Shown here: piece after piece, positions 12,044 to 12,406 of the stretch
How positions within the stretch are numbered: the first letter of the stretch is position 1
Layout: each line of letters starts with the position of its first letter
Assembly (NCBI GenBank): GCA_964554065.1
Contig: CAZKMQ010000022.1
Coordinates: forward strand, 1 to 12,406
Reading direction: 5' to 3'
Origin: CAZKMQ01 sp964554065
Lineage (GTDB): Bacteria; Patescibacteriota; Patescibacteriia; Magasanikbacterales; JBBTQS01
DNA: 12,406 nt
Notes under the pieces: generated by a model
Told to the model about the DNA's origin: nothing
Database searches by the model: none
What the model saw: only the letters and a program-made list of their open reading frames with translations
Translations under genes and position numbers: made by a program

Positions 12044-12406
12044 TTATTCTACAATAAATTTACCGCGCAGCATCCCCATCCAACAACTAAAAGGAATAAC
12101 TCCTTTTCCTGCTGGGGTGAACTCAACAATATTTTCACCTGGGACAAGCTTTTTTCTTAAGTTAAGTGCTGGCATAATTATTTCATTTGAACACCCATTG
12201 AGAGACTCAGCGTCAATTACCCAGCGAACCGGCACACCATCTTGCACACGAATCGTATTCGGATTATAACCGGAATATCCTACAACCATACGAACTTCTT
12301 GAAAACCATTTTGAATAACAGTTTCCCCTTCAATGGTTTTATCAAAAAAACTAATGTCAATTCCGGCAACAGCAAATCCTGCTGAAGCGGTGTAGAACGC
12401 AAATAC
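12044..12406 (-). CDS. C-terminal part of a cupredoxin-domain membrane protein
   Basis: The frame is open to the window edge, 120 residues before the stop. ATG 12289 is probably internal because in-frame coding continues upstream without a stop. The first visible residues are hydrophobic (VFAFYTASAGFAVAGI), perhaps the end of a membrane helix. The rest is a cupredoxin-like beta fold: GYSGYNPNTIRVQDGVPVRW, NGCSNEIIMP, VPGENIVEFTPAGKGVIPFS and CWMGMLRGKFIVE. Putative ligands are Cys72, Cys108, Met110 and Met112 of the visible part. No His is present. This ending resembles proteins that join a heavy-metal domain, a TauE/SafE- or DsbD-like membrane part and a cupredoxin domain, but the front lies outside the window, so that is inference. 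Its place before CopA supports a role in Cu(I) handling. Confidence 0.8.
   Translation of the reverse strand, partial: VFAFYTASAGFAVAGIDISFFDKTIEGETVIQNGFQEVRMVVGYSGYNPNTIRVQDGVPVRWVIDAESLNGCSNEIIMPALNLRKKLVPGENIVEFTPAGKGVIPFSCWMGMLRGKFIVE

Overview
The window most likely comes from a Candidatus Patescibacteria (CPR) genome. The inference rests on a type IV pseudopilin of the CPR kind followed by an HlyD-like protein, a LolD/MacB ATPase and a FtsX/MacB permease. It also rests on compact AT-rich genes with weak or absent Shine-Dalgarno sequences, 1-bp gene junctions and tRNA genes carrying an encoded CCA. The standard genetic code fits all the genes. I could not run any search, so the taxonomic call is an inference.

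Layout. Positions 1-557 (minus): an ArsR/SmtB repressor with a self-overlapping promoter/operator, then a truncated membrane-anchored protein. Positions 558-887: a candidate structured RNA with an intrinsic terminator, then a near-consensus promoter. Positions 888-2426 (plus): an orphan single-pass membrane protein with acidic/proline-rich segments, closed by a terminator that serves both converging genes. Positions 2501-6771 (minus): a compact operon of pseudopilin, long membrane fusion protein, ABC ATPase and MacB-like permease. Positions 6815-7826 (minus): a translation cluster of tRNA-Thr, rpmG, a Nudix hydrolase and tRNA-Trp, with its own promoter and terminator. Positions 7827-9081: a GC-rich plus-strand gene for a probable lipoprotein with its own promoter, structured leader and terminator, flanked by repeats built from the ends of tRNA-Thr and tRNA-Tyr. 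Positions 9082-12406 (minus): tRNA-Tyr with its own promoter, a charged helical protein of unknown function, a Cu+-type P1B ATPase, and the C-terminal part of a cupredoxin-domain protein.

How the parts relate. The copper pair (cupredoxin protein and CopA, 4 bp apart) should handle Cu(I) binding and export. The pilin/MFP/ABC set is an envelope export or surface-assembly module. The tRNA-Thr/rpmG/tRNA-Trp block recalls the translation gene cluster near secE-nusG in many bacteria, here with a Nudix gene wedged in and tRNA-Tyr separated from tRNA-Thr by the lipoprotein cassette.

The two plus-strand genes stand out from everything else. They have higher GC, near-consensus sigma70-type promoters, strong ribosome binding sites, private terminators and no recognisable family. 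The most unusual DNA is around the tRNAs. There is a 58-nt pseudo-tRNA-Thr that keeps only the acceptor ends around a hairpin. There is also a perfect 26-bp inverted repeat that copies the ACCA end and trailer of tRNA-Tyr.
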